From: Gaiellasilicea sp963745775
GTDB lineage: Bacteria > Actinomycetota > Thermoleophilia > Gaiellales > Gaiellaceae
DNA length: 64,000 bases
Direction of reading: 5' to 3'
Assembly: GCA_963745775.1 (NCBI GenBank)
Contig: CAVUYY010000011.1
Span: forward strand, 248,001 to 312,000
The notes beneath the pieces are model-generated. The model saw only the letters and a program-made list of their open reading frames with translations. It did no database searches and was not told where the DNA came from. This document shows positions 42,280 through 51,195 of the stretch, in pieces. A program made the position numbers and the translations under genes. How positions within the stretch are numbered: the first letter of the stretch is position 1; every line of letters starts with the position of its first letter.

Positions 42280-42954
42280 GTGCGGGCGGTTCTGTTCGAC
42301 GTCGATTTCACGCTCGCCCTCCCGGGGCCGGAGCTCGGGCCCGAGGGCTATCGAAAGCTCGGCGAGCGGCACGGACTGATCCTCGACCCGGAGCTCTACG
42401 GACCCGCGCGACAGGCCGCGCTCGACTCCCTCCAGCGCCACCCGGAGCTCGAGCACGACGACGAGCTCTGGATCGCCTTCACCGAGCGGATCGTCCGCGG
42501 CATGGGTGGCGACGCCGCGGCGGCGCTCGAGTGCGCGACGGAGCTCGTCGCGGTCTGGGAGCAGCACGACAAGTTCACGCTCTACGACGACGCGCTGCCC
42601 GTGCTCGCGGAGCTGCGCCGGCACGGACTGAAGCTCGGGCTGATCTCGAACGGGAGCCGCGACCTGGAGGAGTTCGTCCGCCACCACGCGCTCGACGTCG
42701 ATTGCGCGATCGGCTCGCGGGCGTTCGGCCGGACGAAGCCGCACCCGGACATCTTCCGACGCGCACTTTCGCTGCTGGGGGTCGACGCCGAGGAGGCGGC
42801 GATGGTCGGCGACTCCTACGAGGACGACATCGAGGGAGCCCGCGCGCTCGGGATCCGGGCGTTCCTGCTGGATCGAGAGGGGCGCCACCCCGAGGAGCCG
42901 GATCGGCTCGACACGCTGCTCGCGCTGCCGGCGGCGCTCGGGCTGGCCAACTAA
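42280..42954 (+). CDS. HAD-family hydrolase
   Basis: A haloacid-dehalogenase phosphatase-like protein of 224 residues. Motif I is LFDVDFTLALPG, which keeps both Asp residues but has Phe in place of the usual Gly. Motif II is GLISNGSRD, the Lys is in RTKPHPDIF, and motif IV is MVGDSYEDDIEGA. The helical cap is of type C1. The substrate is unknown. Confidence 0.87.
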   Translation: MRAVLFDVDFTLALPGPELGPEGYRKLGERHGLILDPELYGPARQAALDSLQRHPELEHDDELWIAFTERIVRGMGGDAAAALECATELVAVWEQHDKFTLYDDALPVLAELRRHGLKLGLISNGSRDLEEFVRHHALDVDCAIGSRAFGRTKPHPDIFRRALSLLGVDAEEAAMVGDSYEDDIEGARALGIRAFLLDREGRHPEEPDRLDTLLALPAALGLAN

Positions 42955-42983
42955 CAGCCTCCTACCTGGCTTCGGCGAGGACT

Positions 42984-42989
42984 TAGGAT
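42984..42989 (+). promoter_or_regulatory. -10 hexamer, leaderless type, for the membrane protein
   Basis: TAGGAT ends 7 bases before the GTG at 42997. Confidence 0.55.
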
Positions 42990-42996
42990 CCCGGGC

Positions 42997-43416
42997 GTGG
43001 ATCTGTACGACTGGCTGCTCTTCCTTCACGTCCTGAGCGCGTTCCTCGTCGTGGGCGCGCTCACGGCGCTCTGGGCGCTCGTACTCGGCACGAGGGACGA
43101 GGCGCCGATCCTCTCGCCCGATTCGACGATGCGGTTCGGGCGCGTGGCGGGTCCGCTCGTCGGGGTGGGAATGGGCGGCGCGATCGTCTTCGGGATCTGG
43201 CTCGCAATCGAGGTCGACGGCTACGAGCTCTGGGACGGCTGGATCCTGGCCTCGCTCGTCCTCTGGGTCGCCGCGACGTGGGCGGGCGGTCGCTCGGGAA
43301 AGGCGTTCACGGACGATCCCGTCGGCGGGCGCCGGCTGGGGATCCGCCTCCAGGCCCTGAACACCATCGGGGTGCTCGCGATTCTCGTGCTGATGATCTG
43401 GAAGCCGGGGGCCTAG
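42997..43416 (+). CDS. Integral membrane protein, unknown function
   Basis: 139 residues with four hydrophobic segments: WLLFLHVLSAFLVVGALTAL, VAGPLVGVGMGGAIVFGIWL, WILASLVLWVAATWAG and IGVLAILVLMIW. The first segment contains the FLHVLSAFLVVG motif, which is repeated in the next gene. The fold resembles small DUF2269-type membrane proteins, but I cannot confirm that family. Confidence 0.7.
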   Translation: MDLYDWLLFLHVLSAFLVVGALTALWALVLGTRDEAPILSPDSTMRFGRVAGPLVGVGMGGAIVFGIWLAIEVDGYELWDGWILASLVLWVAATWAGGRSGKAFTDDPVGGRRLGIRLQALNTIGVLAILVLMIWKPGA

Positions 43417-43421
43417 AGCGG

Positions 43422-43880
43422 TGGTATGCCGCGATCCGTCCGGACGAGATCAACCTGCCGCTCTTCCTGCACGTCCTCGGCGCGATGCTGCTCGTCGGGA
43501 CGCTGCTCGCAATCGCTCTGGCGACGGTGATCGCCTGGCGCCGCTCGGACGACACCGTCGGCCTCACCCGGTTCAGCCTGCTCACCCTCCTGGCCGGAGT
43601 CGTGCCCTCGTACGTGCTGATGCGGATCGGCGCCCAGTGGACCGAGGCCGAGCAGGACTATCCGGAGGACTTCGAGCCCGCGTGGCTCGGGATCGGCTAC
43701 ATCACGGCCGACGTCGGGGCGCTCCTGATCCTGGTCTCGATCGTGCTCTCGACGATCGGGCTCGTGAAGCTGCGGCGCGGCGCGGGAATCCGGCTCGGCC
43801 GGGTCGTCGGCGCGATCTCGATCCTGCTGCTCCTGGCGTTCCTCGTCGCCGTGTGGGCGATGACCGCCAAGCCGATCTAG
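43422..43880 (+). CDS. Integral membrane protein, paralogue of the preceding gene (start unclear)
   Basis: About 150 residues with four hydrophobic segments. It opens with LFLHVLGAMLLVGTLLAIAL, matching the first segment of the previous gene. The frame has no ATG, GTG or TTG before this segment. A one-base error at GTGGTATGCC (43421-43430) would give a GTG start followed by YAAIRPDEINL, so the 5' end is uncertain. The two genes are probably co-transcribed. Confidence 0.65.
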   Translation, partial: WYAAIRPDEINLPLFLHVLGAMLLVGTLLAIALATVIAWRRSDDTVGLTRFSLLTLLAGVVPSYVLMRIGAQWTEAEQDYPEDFEPAWLGIGYITADVGALLILVSIVLSTIGLVKLRRGAGIRLGRVVGAISILLLLAFLVAVWAMTAKPI

Positions 43881-45100
43881 CAGCGCTCGGAGCCTTCGCA
43901 GGTGCGGAGGGTCTCGACTCGCGGCGTCGCGCCGCTCCAGCTCAGCCTGATCCGTAGCGAAGCAGCGTTGTTCGAGTAGTCGAGCTCCTCGAGCCGTTCC
44001 TCCGGATTCGCGCGGTGGACGAGGACGTAGACGCCGGCGGGAACGCCCCGTAGCTCGAGGTTCTGGCCGTGGAAGTGCGCCGGGTAGAGGTCGGTGTAGC
44101 CGGATGACGTGCCCTGCTCGACGGAGAGGACGTCCGGCTGCGAGCTCGCGCAGTTGCCGAGATAGCGCGGCCCGCGGAAGGCGGCGACCCGTCGAGCGGC
44201 GTACCCGTAGTGGTCGGCGAGGCAGAAGCCGCTCTTGCGGTCGCGGACGACGAGGCTGCCGTCGGCCCGCCGGAGCTCGTAGCGCTGGAAGTCGAGCAAG
44301 TGCCAGTGCGTGTGCGTCGACTCGGGCGTGTAGCGGAGGCGGCCGACGCCCGGGTAGGCACGGGTGCCGCCGCCGGAGAGCTCGACGAGTTGATGCGCGC
44401 GCATCGGCGCGCCGGCGGTCGGACGCGAGCCGACGATCCGGATCGGGCCGTCGCCGACGTTGTCGGTTGCCGAGGCGAAGCCGAGCTTCGTTCCCGCAAG
44501 GCTGAGGCGCGACGGAGGGCGCTGGTCGAAGTCGGGCAGGAGCTCGCGCGGCCCTACCTGCGGCGTACCGGTGTCCCGGGTCTTCTCCCTCGGCAGCGGG
44601 ACGCCCGGCTCGAGGCGGAGCTCGGTCAGCCGTCCAGTCTGGCTCCAGCGCGGTGCGACCTGCTCGGCCGGGCCGCCGACAAGGCGAAACGGGCGCCCGC
44701 CGCGGGCCGCGACGCCCCAGATGTCGAAGCTGCCGCCGAGGAGCGGGCTCGCCGCGTAGGCGATCGTCCTCCCGTTCGGCGACCAGGCCGGCATCGCGAC
44801 GACCTGCTGGTCGTTGGTGAGCCGGTAGACGCCGCCGCCGTCGCGGCGCACGACGTAGAGGCTCGAGCCTCGCCGGCCGGGCTCCTGGCGAACGAAGACG
44901 ATCCGGCGGCCGTCGGGCGACCAGTCGGGCTGGCTGTCGAGGGCGCGCGTGGCCGTGATCCGGCGCCCGCGGACGAAGAGGTCGCCGTCGCGGGCCTCGA
45001 CGACCGCGACCGGCAGTCGGCGCGCGTCGCCGTCTGCGACGAGCGCGGTCACGAGCGGGAGCGGCGCGAGCGCGAGCGCGACCACGAGCAGCCGTTTCAA
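43877..45100 (-). CDS. Secreted beta-propeller (TolB-like) and lysyl oxidase fusion protein
   Basis: 407 residues from a TTG at 45100 that overlaps the previous stop. A signal peptide (MKRLLVVALALAPLPLVTAL) leads into PD40/TolB-like propeller repeats: ALDSQPDWSPDGRRIVFVRQ, then VVAMPAWSPNGRTIAYAAS and a third in QVAPRWSQTGRL. The C-terminal half, from about residue 215, is a lysyl oxidase domain. The copper-site HxHxH is in STHTHWHLLDFQRYEL, followed by SGFCLADHYG, PAHFHGQNLELRG and the typical EERLEELDYSNNAASLRI. Bacterial lysyl-oxidase-like proteins exist, but the propeller fusion is unusual. Copper binding and oxidase activity are inferred from the motif only. Confidence 0.85.
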   Translation of the reverse strand: MKRLLVVALALAPLPLVTALVADGDARRLPVAVVEARDGDLFVRGRRITATRALDSQPDWSPDGRRIVFVRQEPGRRGSSLYVVRRDGGGVYRLTNDQQVVAMPAWSPNGRTIAYAASPLLGGSFDIWGVAARGGRPFRLVGGPAEQVAPRWSQTGRLTELRLEPGVPLPREKTRDTGTPQVGPRELLPDFDQRPPSRLSLAGTKLGFASATDNVGDGPIRIVGSRPTAGAPMRAHQLVELSGGGTRAYPGVGRLRYTPESTHTHWHLLDFQRYELRRADGSLVVRDRKSGFCLADHYGYAARRVAAFRGPRYLGNCASSQPDVLSVEQGTSSGYTDLYPAHFHGQNLELRGVPAGVYVLVHRANPEERLEELDYSNNAASLRIRLSWSGATPRVETLRTCEGSERC

Positions 45101-46079
45101 CTGAGGCCGAGCTCCCGACGCCACGCGGCCGTCTGCTCGCCGATCGCCGGAGCGCGCCCGGCCCCGGCCGGAGGGCCGAACTCAGCCGCCGCCTCGGCGA
45201 GCGTCGCGACCGGCCCGACCGCCACCTCCTCGTCGTCGAAGAGCTCGAGCCACTGCTCGAGTGGGCGCGTCGCGAAGATCGCCGCCAGCTCGGCTGCGAG
45301 CTCATCCTGCCGAGAGGCCGTCGAGGTGAAGTCTCGGCGAGCTCCGGCCTGCCGACGACCTCGCAGAGTCGGACGAAGAACTTCGGCTCGAGGGCGCCGA
45401 CCGTCAGGTGGCGGCCGTCCGCTGTCTCGTAGACCCGGTAACAGGCGAGCCCGCCCGTCAAGAAGCGAGGAAGCGGATCGCCTCCGCGCCGGTGCGCGAC
45501 GAGCCGATGGGCGCCGTGCGTCATCGAGATCGTCAGGCGCGCACCGTTGCCGGTCCGCTCCCGCTCGAGCAAGGCGGCGAGGATCTCGGCGGTCGCGGCA
45601 AGCGCGCCGGCGGCGAGATCGGCCGGCTGGAGCGGTGGCAGGCAGGGAGCCGTGTCCTCGAGCACGCCGGCCCAACCGAGGTAGTTGAGGTCGTGCCCGA
45701 CCCGGTCGGAATGACGGCCGTCGACGCCGAAGCCGGTGATCGAGCAGTAGACGGTTCGCGCCGGCACGTCGTCGGGGCCGATGCCGAGCCGGGCCGCGAC
45801 GCCCGGGCGAAAGCCCTCGAGGACGACGTCGGCTCGGGCGCAGAGGGCGCGTGCCAGCTCGGGCTCCGCCTTCAGGTCGCAGGCCACCGATTCCTTGCCG
45901 GCGCCGAGCGCCTCGTCCCACGCGGGAGCCACGTGCCGCATCGGATCGCCCTCGGGCGCCTCCAGCCGGACGACGCGCGCGCCGAGCCGCAGGAGCTCCC
46001 GCGAGGCGTACGCCCCCGGCAGGTATCTGGTCAGATCGACCACGAGCATCGCCCAGAGAGGTTGGAGGGGCGGTTGCAC
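45097..46079 (-). CDS. CaiB/BaiF-family CoA-transferase (frameshifted)
   Basis: Family III CoA-transferase or alpha-methylacyl-CoA racemase-like enzyme of about 327 residues. The GTG at 46079 gives MQPPLQPLWAMLVVDLTRYL, and GAYASRELLRLGARVVRLEAP aligns with the conserved start. Other signatures are SVACDLKAEP and VVLEGFRPGVAARLG, which carries a catalytic-site region. The frame breaks once, at about 45328-45335, after RPELAE; the protein continues as DFTSTASRQDELAAELAAIF. Its promoter is divergent from that of the TetR gene. Confidence 0.82.
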
Positions 46080-46103
46080 CGCCGCCGACGCTAGCAGTAC
46101 CCT
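46074..46103 (+). promoter_or_regulatory. Promoter of the TetR gene, leaderless type
   Basis: TTGCAC (46074-46079), an 18-base spacer and TACCCT (46098-46103). The -10 ends 6 bases before the GTG at 46110. Confidence 0.6.
46088..46093 (-). promoter_or_regulatory. -10 hexamer, leaderless type, for the CoA-transferase
   Basis: On the minus strand TAGCGT ends 8 bases before the GTG at 46079. It overlaps the promoter of the TetR gene on the other strand. Confidence 0.45.
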
Positions 46104-46109
46104 GCGACG

Positions 46110-46712
46110 GTGTTGACTGAGCGTTCAACCGCGCAGGAGGAGAAGCGGCGGCTGATCCTCGAAGCTTCCGTTCGCGTCTTCGCGCGCAAGGGCTACCACA
46201 CCTCTCGCGTGGGCGACATCGCGGAGGAGGCCGGGATCGCGCATGGGCTCCTCTACCACTACTTCGCGTCGAAGGAAGAGGTGCTCGAGACCGTCTTCCG
46301 CGAGAACTGGAGCGAGCTGATCGAGTCGTTCAAGCGCGTCGAAGCCTCGGACGAGCCGGCGCTCGCGCAGCTCGAGGGGATCGCCAAGATCCTGCTTCGC
46401 TCGTGGCGGAACGATCCGGACCTCGTGAGCGTGATGGTGCGGGAGGTGGCGCGGAGCCAGCACCTCCAGGGCCAGGTGGACGAGATCCGCGAGGGCTTCC
46501 AGATCATCCAGCGGGTGATCGAGCGCGGGCAGGCCGACGGCTCGCTCCGTCCCGAGCTCGACCCGCGCCTCGCGAGCTGGATCTTCTACGGCGGGCTCGA
46601 GGAGATCCTGACCGGCTGGGTGCTCGGTCAGCTCCCCGACGGGGACGACGAGGTCGCGCGCGCCGAGCGGACGATCGTCGAGCTTCTCTGCGGGGGGCTC
46701 GCGGCGCGCTAG
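46110..46712 (+). CDS. TetR-family transcriptional regulator, FadR-like candidate
   Basis: A regulator of 200 residues. The N-terminal helix-turn-helix is RRLILEASVRVFARKGYHTS and then GDIAEEAGIAHGLLYHYFAS. The C-terminal ligand domain (FQIIQRVIERGQADGSLRPE) resembles acyl-CoA-responsive regulators of the FadR/YsiA group. The GTG at 46110 is the first codon after the -10, so the mRNA is likely leaderless, and an operator-like repeat sits over codons 2-7. It probably represses itself and the acyl-CoA dehydrogenase gene at 54003. The ligand is inferred. Confidence 0.88.
   Translation: MLTERSTAQEEKRRLILEASVRVFARKGYHTSRVGDIAEEAGIAHGLLYHYFASKEEVLETVFRENWSELIESFKRVEASDEPALAQLEGIAKILLRSWRNDPDLVSVMVREVARSQHLQGQVDEIREGFQIIQRVIERGQADGSLRPELDPRLASWIFYGGLEEILTGWVLGQLPDGDDEVARAERTIVELLCGGLAAR
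46113..46128. promoter_or_regulatory. Operator-like site at the TetR start
   Basis: TTGACTGAGCGTTCAA, just after the expected transcription start. It matches the site at 53965-53980 at 14 of 16 positions and resembles the TGANTGANTNNTCA operators of Bacillus-type FadR (a TetR regulator). Confidence 0.6.
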
Positions 46713-47203
46713 CGACAGACACCGACGCTCGGACGGCTGAGCCCGAACGCCCAGAGCCGCTCGCGCAGGATGTAGAACGCGGTACGGCTGCGCGCCCTCT
46801 CGATGACGAGCGCGTAGTAGCCGTCGCAGTCGAAGCGCGTCAGCGCGCCGTACGTCCCTCGCACCTCCGCGACCCCGGCGCCGAGCTCGAGCCCCTCGCG
46901 TGTCCGCCAGCCGGCCGGCGAGTGGAGAGTGAAGAGCGCCGCCGCACGACCGCCGCGAATCTCGACGCCAACGCCTTCGGGCTCGAACGCGAAGTAGTTG
47001 AAGTACCACGTCTCCTTCGGGCAGTTCGTGCAGATCCCGTAGGCGCGGCCCCAGGCGCGCTCGACCTGGGCTTTCGTGGCGCCGAGGCGAAGCCCACCGA
47101 GGCTTTCGCCGGGGACGAGCTCGCCCGCCGTCGGCGGCGCCGCGGCAGCCGGCGCGACGGCGAGGGCGAGAATCGCGGTTGCCGTGAGCAAGGCGCGGCG
47201 CAC
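46709..47203 (-). CDS. Small secreted protein of unknown function
   Basis: 164 residues from a GTG at 47203. A signal peptide (MRRALLTATAILALAVAPAA) is followed by a mature domain with SLGGLRLGATKAQVERAWG, a pattern seen in small exported proteins, and two Cys in the GICTNCPKETWYFNY stretch. A last Cys is near the C terminus. No family is recognised. Its stop overlaps the TetR stop from the opposite side. Confidence 0.72.
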   Translation of the reverse strand: MRRALLTATAILALAVAPAAAAPPTAGELVPGESLGGLRLGATKAQVERAWGRAYGICTNCPKETWYFNYFAFEPEGVGVEIRGGRAAALFTLHSPAGWRTREGLELGAGVAEVRGTYGALTRFDCDGYYALVIERARSRTAFYILRERLWAFGLSRPSVGVCR

Positions 47204-47209
47204 GCTGGA

Positions 47210-47215
47210 AGGATA
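47210..47215 (-). promoter_or_regulatory. -10 hexamer, leaderless type, for the small secreted protein
   Basis: On the minus strand TATCCT ends 6 bases before the GTG at 47203. The divergent cupin start lies only 17 bases away. Confidence 0.5.
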
Positions 47216-47220
47216 GGCCC

Positions 47221-47688
47221 GTGGAGCCCGTCAACCTGTTCACGATCCCGTGCCAGCACGACGAGGGCGACCCGCCGGGCTACGGCCCGGGTTACGCCCG
47301 GCTCGCCGAGCAGCTCGGCTCGGTCAGGCTCGGCGGTACGGTCTACGAGCTGCCGCAAGATCAGTCGATCTGCCCCTATCACTACGAGTACGGCAACGAG
47401 GAGTGGCTGCTCGTCGTCGCGGGCCGGCCGACGCTGCGGACGCCGGCGGGGGAGCGCGCGCTCGAGCCCGGCGACGTCGTCTGCTTCCCCGAAGGGCCGG
47501 AAGGCGCGCACAAGGTTACGAACCGCGGCGAGGAGCTCGTCCGAGTCCTGATGCTCTCCACTCGGCGCAAGCCCGACGTGTCCGTCTACCCGGACAGCAA
47601 GAAGATTGGCGTCTATCCGGGGAACAAGGACGACACGCACCTCTTCGTGCGCGACTCGGCCGTCGACTACTTCGAGGGCGAGCTGTAG
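47221..47688 (+). CDS. Cupin-domain protein
   Basis: 155 residues with a single cupin barrel. Motif 1 is in CPYHYEYGNEEWLLVVAGRP (His, His, Glu), and motif 2 is PGDVVCFPEGPEGAHKVTN (His). The tail with VYPDSKKIGVYPGNKDDTHL is typical of cupins related to sugar or acid binding. A metal is likely; the substrate is unknown. It is divergent from a secreted protein, with starts 17 bases apart. Confidence 0.8.
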   Translation: MEPVNLFTIPCQHDEGDPPGYGPGYARLAEQLGSVRLGGTVYELPQDQSICPYHYEYGNEEWLLVVAGRPTLRTPAGERALEPGDVVCFPEGPEGAHKVTNRGEELVRVLMLSTRRKPDVSVYPDSKKIGVYPGNKDDTHLFVRDSAVDYFEGEL

Positions 47689-47787
47689 CCGAACGCCTCC
47701 GGCTCGGCCGGCAGGGCGCGAAAATACGGTAATTCCACTGCTGTTCCGGCTGCGTGTCCCCTCTAGCGTGACGCGAAAGGAGGCAGC

Positions 47788-48264
47788 ATGAAGAAGCTCG
47801 TGTTCGTGTTCTTGGGTGGGCTCTTGGCGATCGCTGGGGCGGCGCTGGCCACTCCCGGTATTGGAGTGCTGTCGGCGCCGGTACAGGCTCGCGGCACGCT
47901 TGCTGACGAGCTGAACGTGCATTCGGACGCCGGCATCAAGCTGAAGACGAAGGGGGCGGTGGACGTCGTCACGCAGTCGATCTCGATCGCGCCGGGCGGC
48001 ACGACGGGGTGGCACAGCCATCCGGGGCCGGTATTCGTGACGATCAAGTCGGGTGAGATGACGATCTACTACGCGGGCGACGGCTGCCGGGGCACCAAGT
48101 ACGGCCCTGGTCAGACCTTCCTCGACCGCGGCGACGAGTTCGTCCACACGGCGCGCAACGAGGGCCCCGTGAACCTCGACTTCTGGGCGACCTACCTCGT
48201 TCCGGGTGCGGCGGGATCGCCGTTCCGGCTCGACGCGCCCACGCAGGACAACTGCGGTTTCTGA
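47788..48264 (+). CDS. Secreted cupin-domain protein
   Basis: 158 residues. MKKLVFVFLGGLLAIAGAAL is a signal peptide. The cupin part has GGTTGWHSHPGPVFVTIKSG with two His, then GDEFVHTARNEG. Two Cys (GDGCRGTKYG and the final NCGF) may form a disulfide. A strong AAAGGAGG ribosome site lies just before the ATG. The substrate is unknown. Confidence 0.78.
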   Translation: MKKLVFVFLGGLLAIAGAALATPGIGVLSAPVQARGTLADELNVHSDAGIKLKTKGAVDVVTQSISIAPGGTTGWHSHPGPVFVTIKSGEMTIYYAGDGCRGTKYGPGQTFLDRGDEFVHTARNEGPVNLDFWATYLVPGAAGSPFRLDAPTQDNCGF

Positions 48265-48306
48265 GCCGCAACGGGCGGCGGGGTCGTAACCTCGCCGCCC
48301 GGCTCC

Positions 48307-48312
48307 TACACT
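48307..48312 (+). promoter_or_regulatory. -10 hexamer, leaderless type, for the LAL regulator
   Basis: TACACT ends 9 bases before the GTG at 48322. Confidence 0.5.
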
Positions 48313-48321
48313 CGGTCTGAC

Positions 48322-51195
48322 GTGGTGGGCGACATCGTAGGACGCGAGACGAGTCTCTCCGAGCTCGCTGAGCTCGTCGAAGAGGCGGTCTCCGGCCGCG
48401 GCAGTCTCGTTCTGCTCGCAGGGGAGGCGGGGGTCGGCAAGACGCGGCTTGCGCTGCACGCGCTCGACGATCCTCGAGCACTGCTGCTCCGCGGGGCCGC
48501 GGAGGACGGCCCGACAGCGCCCTACGGGCCCATCGTCGAGGTGCTCAGGGGCGCCTTCCGTTCGCGGCCGCAGGCGATCGACCGTCTCGGCAGGTTGATG
48601 CCGCACCTGGCCGTTCTATTGCCTGAGCTCGGGCCGGCACCGCCGGACGGCGACCGAGCGACGCTCGTGGAGGCGATCCGCTCCGCCTTCGACGCGGTCG
48701 CCGCCGGGAGTCCCGTGTTCGTGCTGCTCGACGATCTGCATTGGGCGGACGCCGCCACCGTCGAGCTCCTCACGGCGCTGGCGGACGTCGCCGAGACGCG
48801 GTCGCTGCTCTTCGTCGGGACATACAGGACGGACGACTTGCAGCGAGGCCACCCGCTGCGTCGGGCCCGGACGGAGCTGCGGCGAGCCCGCCGCCTGCGC
48901 GAGCTCTCAATCGAACCACTGGACGAGCACGCGACGCGACTCCTGGCCGCCGAGGTTCTCGGCGGACCCGTCGCGCCGGCTTTGGCAGCCGCGATCTGGC
49001 ACCGCTCGCAGGGCATGCCGTTCTTCGTCGAGGAGCTCGGTGCGACGCTGCTCTCGGGCGACAGGCTCGTCGCCGTCGAGAACGTGCTCGAGCTCGCGTC
49101 CCACGCGGACGTCCCGCTGCCAGACACCGTGCGGGATGCGGTGCTCGCCCGCATCGACGGGATTCCGGATGCGGCGCGTGCCGTCCTCGAGGCGGCCGCG
49201 GTTGTCGGCTCGGCCGCCGAGCTGCGCCTGCTGGTCGAGCTCGCCGGCGCCGAGGGACTCGACGCCGCGCTCGCGAGCGGTCTCCTCGTCGAGCAAGTGA
49301 ACGGTCGTACGGCGTTCCGGCACGCACTCGCGCGCGAAGCGGTGCATGCCGAGATTCCGTGGAGCCGGCGGCAGGAGTTGCACGCGCGGTTGTGCGACCT
49401 GCTCGAGGCGGCGAGCGCAGAGCCGGAGCTGGTCGCGGCAGAGGCCCTTGCGGCCGGCCAGCGCGAGCGAGCGGTACCGTTCCTGCTGGCCGCCGCCGAG
49501 CGGTTCTGCGCCTTGCACGCCTACCGCGATGCCGCCGGGGCGGCGCGCCAGGCGCTCGAGCTCTGGACGGCCGAGGCCGACGACCCGATACGGCTCGAGA
49601 CCCTCGCGCGGCTCGGCCGGTGCCTGCAGCTGGCCGGTGACGTGCGGCAATCCGTTCCCGTGTGGCGCGAGGTCGTCGACCGCTGCACGCGGCTCGGCGA
49701 TCTCCGCGGCTGTGCGAAGGCGCACCGCCAGCTCGGCGAGGCGCTCGACACGCTCGGTCGCGGCGCGGATGCGTATGCCTCGCTGATTGCGGCCGCCGAT
49801 CTGTTCGCCGAGCTCGGCGACACGGCTGATGCGGCCCGGGCGCGCATCTGGGCCGCGGGGGCGGCTCGAGTACTCCGAGACCACGCCGCCGCAGCGGCCC
49901 TGCTCAGGCAGGCACAGGAGGAGGCACGCTCGTGCGCCGACGAGGAGCTGCGCCTGACCGCGCAGGCGCTCGAGGGCCACGCGCTGGCGACGCAGGGCAA
50001 CACCGAGGACGGCCTGATGCTCGCGAGGCAGGCACTCGGGGAGGCGCTCGCCGGCTCGTTCGCCGAGGCGGCCTCGGAGGCGTACTGGGCGCTCGCCGCG
50101 ATACTGCTCAACTCAGGTGATGCCGACGCTGCCCGCTCGACGCTCGAAGAGGCGATCGAGTACTGCGAGACGAGCGGACAAGAGGCAACGCGACAGTTCT
50201 GCGTCGGCTGTCTTGCGCTGGTCCTGTGGAAGAGCGGCGAGTGGGACCGCACCGTCGACCTGTGCCGCGACGTGTACGCCGTGCCCGACGCGCTCGGCTT
50301 CTCGCACGGCCACGCAGCGGTCGCCTGGGGGTGTGTCGAGGCGGCGCGCGGGCGGGCTCGACAGGCGCTACCGCTGCTCGCCGAGGCCGTGCACTTCCAG
50401 TCCGCCGCGGGCAAGCCCGGCGGCCGGGAGAGTGCGGCGGCGTTCGGCCGCCTGGAGGCAGAGCGCGGAGACGTCGATGCCGCGACGGATCGCTGCCGGC
50501 GCCTGTTCGAGATTCTCCCCGACTTTCCAGACGCGAGCTTCGTCGCGCCGCTGCGCTGGGCTGCCTCGCACCTCGCGACTCAGGGCGACGCCACCGCGAC
50601 CGCGGCGTGCGGTGAAGCGATCGCTCGGATCGGTGCGAACTATCCCAATGTCGAGGCGCGTGCGGCGCTCGCCGCGACGCTAGGCGAGTCGGCGCTGCTT
50701 GCAGGCGACGCCGAGCGTGCAGTCGAGTACTTCACGCATGCCGTCGCGCTGTACGGCGAGATCGAGACGCCGTTCGAGCGATCCGAGACGCTCGTGCGCG
50801 CGGCCGCCGCTTCCGTCGCAGCGGGTGAGCGCGACGCCGCGGTGCAGCAGCTCGTGGACGCCTACCGCACGGCGCGCAGGTTAGGGGCACGGCCGCTCGC
50901 GCGACGTGCCGTCACGGCACTCGACGCGCTCGGCGAGCGTGTGGACGAGCGTCTCGGACAGCGCGGCCGAGCTGATCTTCGTCACGAGGGCCTCACACGG
51001 CGCGAGCTCGAGGTGCTTCGCCACGTCGCCGTCGGCCGGACGAACCGTGAGATCGCCGAGGAGCTCTTCCTCAGTGTCCGCACGGTGGAGATGCACGTCC
51101 GGAACGCGCTGGGGAAGCTGGGCTGCCGCACACGCACGCAGGCGGCGACACGCGCGATCGAGCTCGGCCTCATTCAGACGAGCGCAGCGCTCTAG
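48322..51195 (+). CDS. Large ATP-binding LuxR-family regulator (LAL/MalT-like)
   Basis: 957 residues. The N-terminal STAND-type ATPase domain has the P loop GEAGVGKT (residues 34-41) and a Walker B in VFVLLDDLHWADAATVELL. A long Ala/Leu/Glu-rich helical middle region resembles tetratricopeptide-like repeats. A C-terminal LuxR helix-turn-helix follows, with LTRRELEVLRHVAVGRTNREI and SVRTVEMHVRNALGKL. Such proteins switch on ATP binding and ligand. The signal is unknown. Its stop overlaps that of the minus-strand dehydrogenase. Confidence 0.92.
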   Translation: MVGDIVGRETSLSELAELVEEAVSGRGSLVLLAGEAGVGKTRLALHALDDPRALLLRGAAEDGPTAPYGPIVEVLRGAFRSRPQAIDRLGRLMPHLAVLLPELGPAPPDGDRATLVEAIRSAFDAVAAGSPVFVLLDDLHWADAATVELLTALADVAETRSLLFVGTYRTDDLQRGHPLRRARTELRRARRLRELSIEPLDEHATRLLAAEVLGGPVAPALAAAIWHRSQGMPFFVEELGATLLSGDRLVAVENVLELASHADVPLPDTVRDAVLARIDGIPDAARAVLEAAAVVGSAAELRLLVELAGAEGLDAALASGLLVEQVNGRTAFRHALAREAVHAEIPWSRRQELHARLCDLLEAASAEPELVAAEALAAGQRERAVPFLLAAAERFCALHAYRDAAGAARQALELWTAEADDPIRLETLARLGRCLQLAGDVRQSVPVWREVVDRCTRLGDLRGCAKAHRQLGEALDTLGRGADAYASLIAAADLFAELGDTADAARARIWAAGAARVLRDHAAAAALLRQAQEEARSCADEELRLTAQALEGHALATQGNTEDGLMLARQALGEALAGSFAEAASEAYWALAAILLNSGDADAARSTLEEAIEYCETSGQEATRQFCVGCLALVLWKSGEWDRTVDLCRDVYAVPDALGFSHGHAAVAWGCVEAARGRARQALPLLAEAVHFQSAAGKPGGRESAAAFGRLEAERGDVDAATDRCRRLFEILPDFPDASFVAPLRWAASHLATQGDATATAACGEAIARIGANYPNVEARAALAATLGESALLAGDAERAVEYFTHAVALYGEIETPFERSETLVRAAAASVAAGERDAAVQQLVDAYRTARRLGARPLARRAVTALDALGERVDERLGQRGRADLRHEGLTRRELEVLRHVAVGRTNREIAEELFLSVRTVEMHVRNALGKLGCRTRTQAATRAIELGLIQTSAAL

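Noticed and set aside
46110..46150. Starting the TetR gene further downstream, after the CAGGAGGAG sequence at 46132-46140.
   Set aside because: No start codon follows it in frame before the conserved helix-turn-helix, and the -10 six bases before the GTG at 46110 supports the upstream start.
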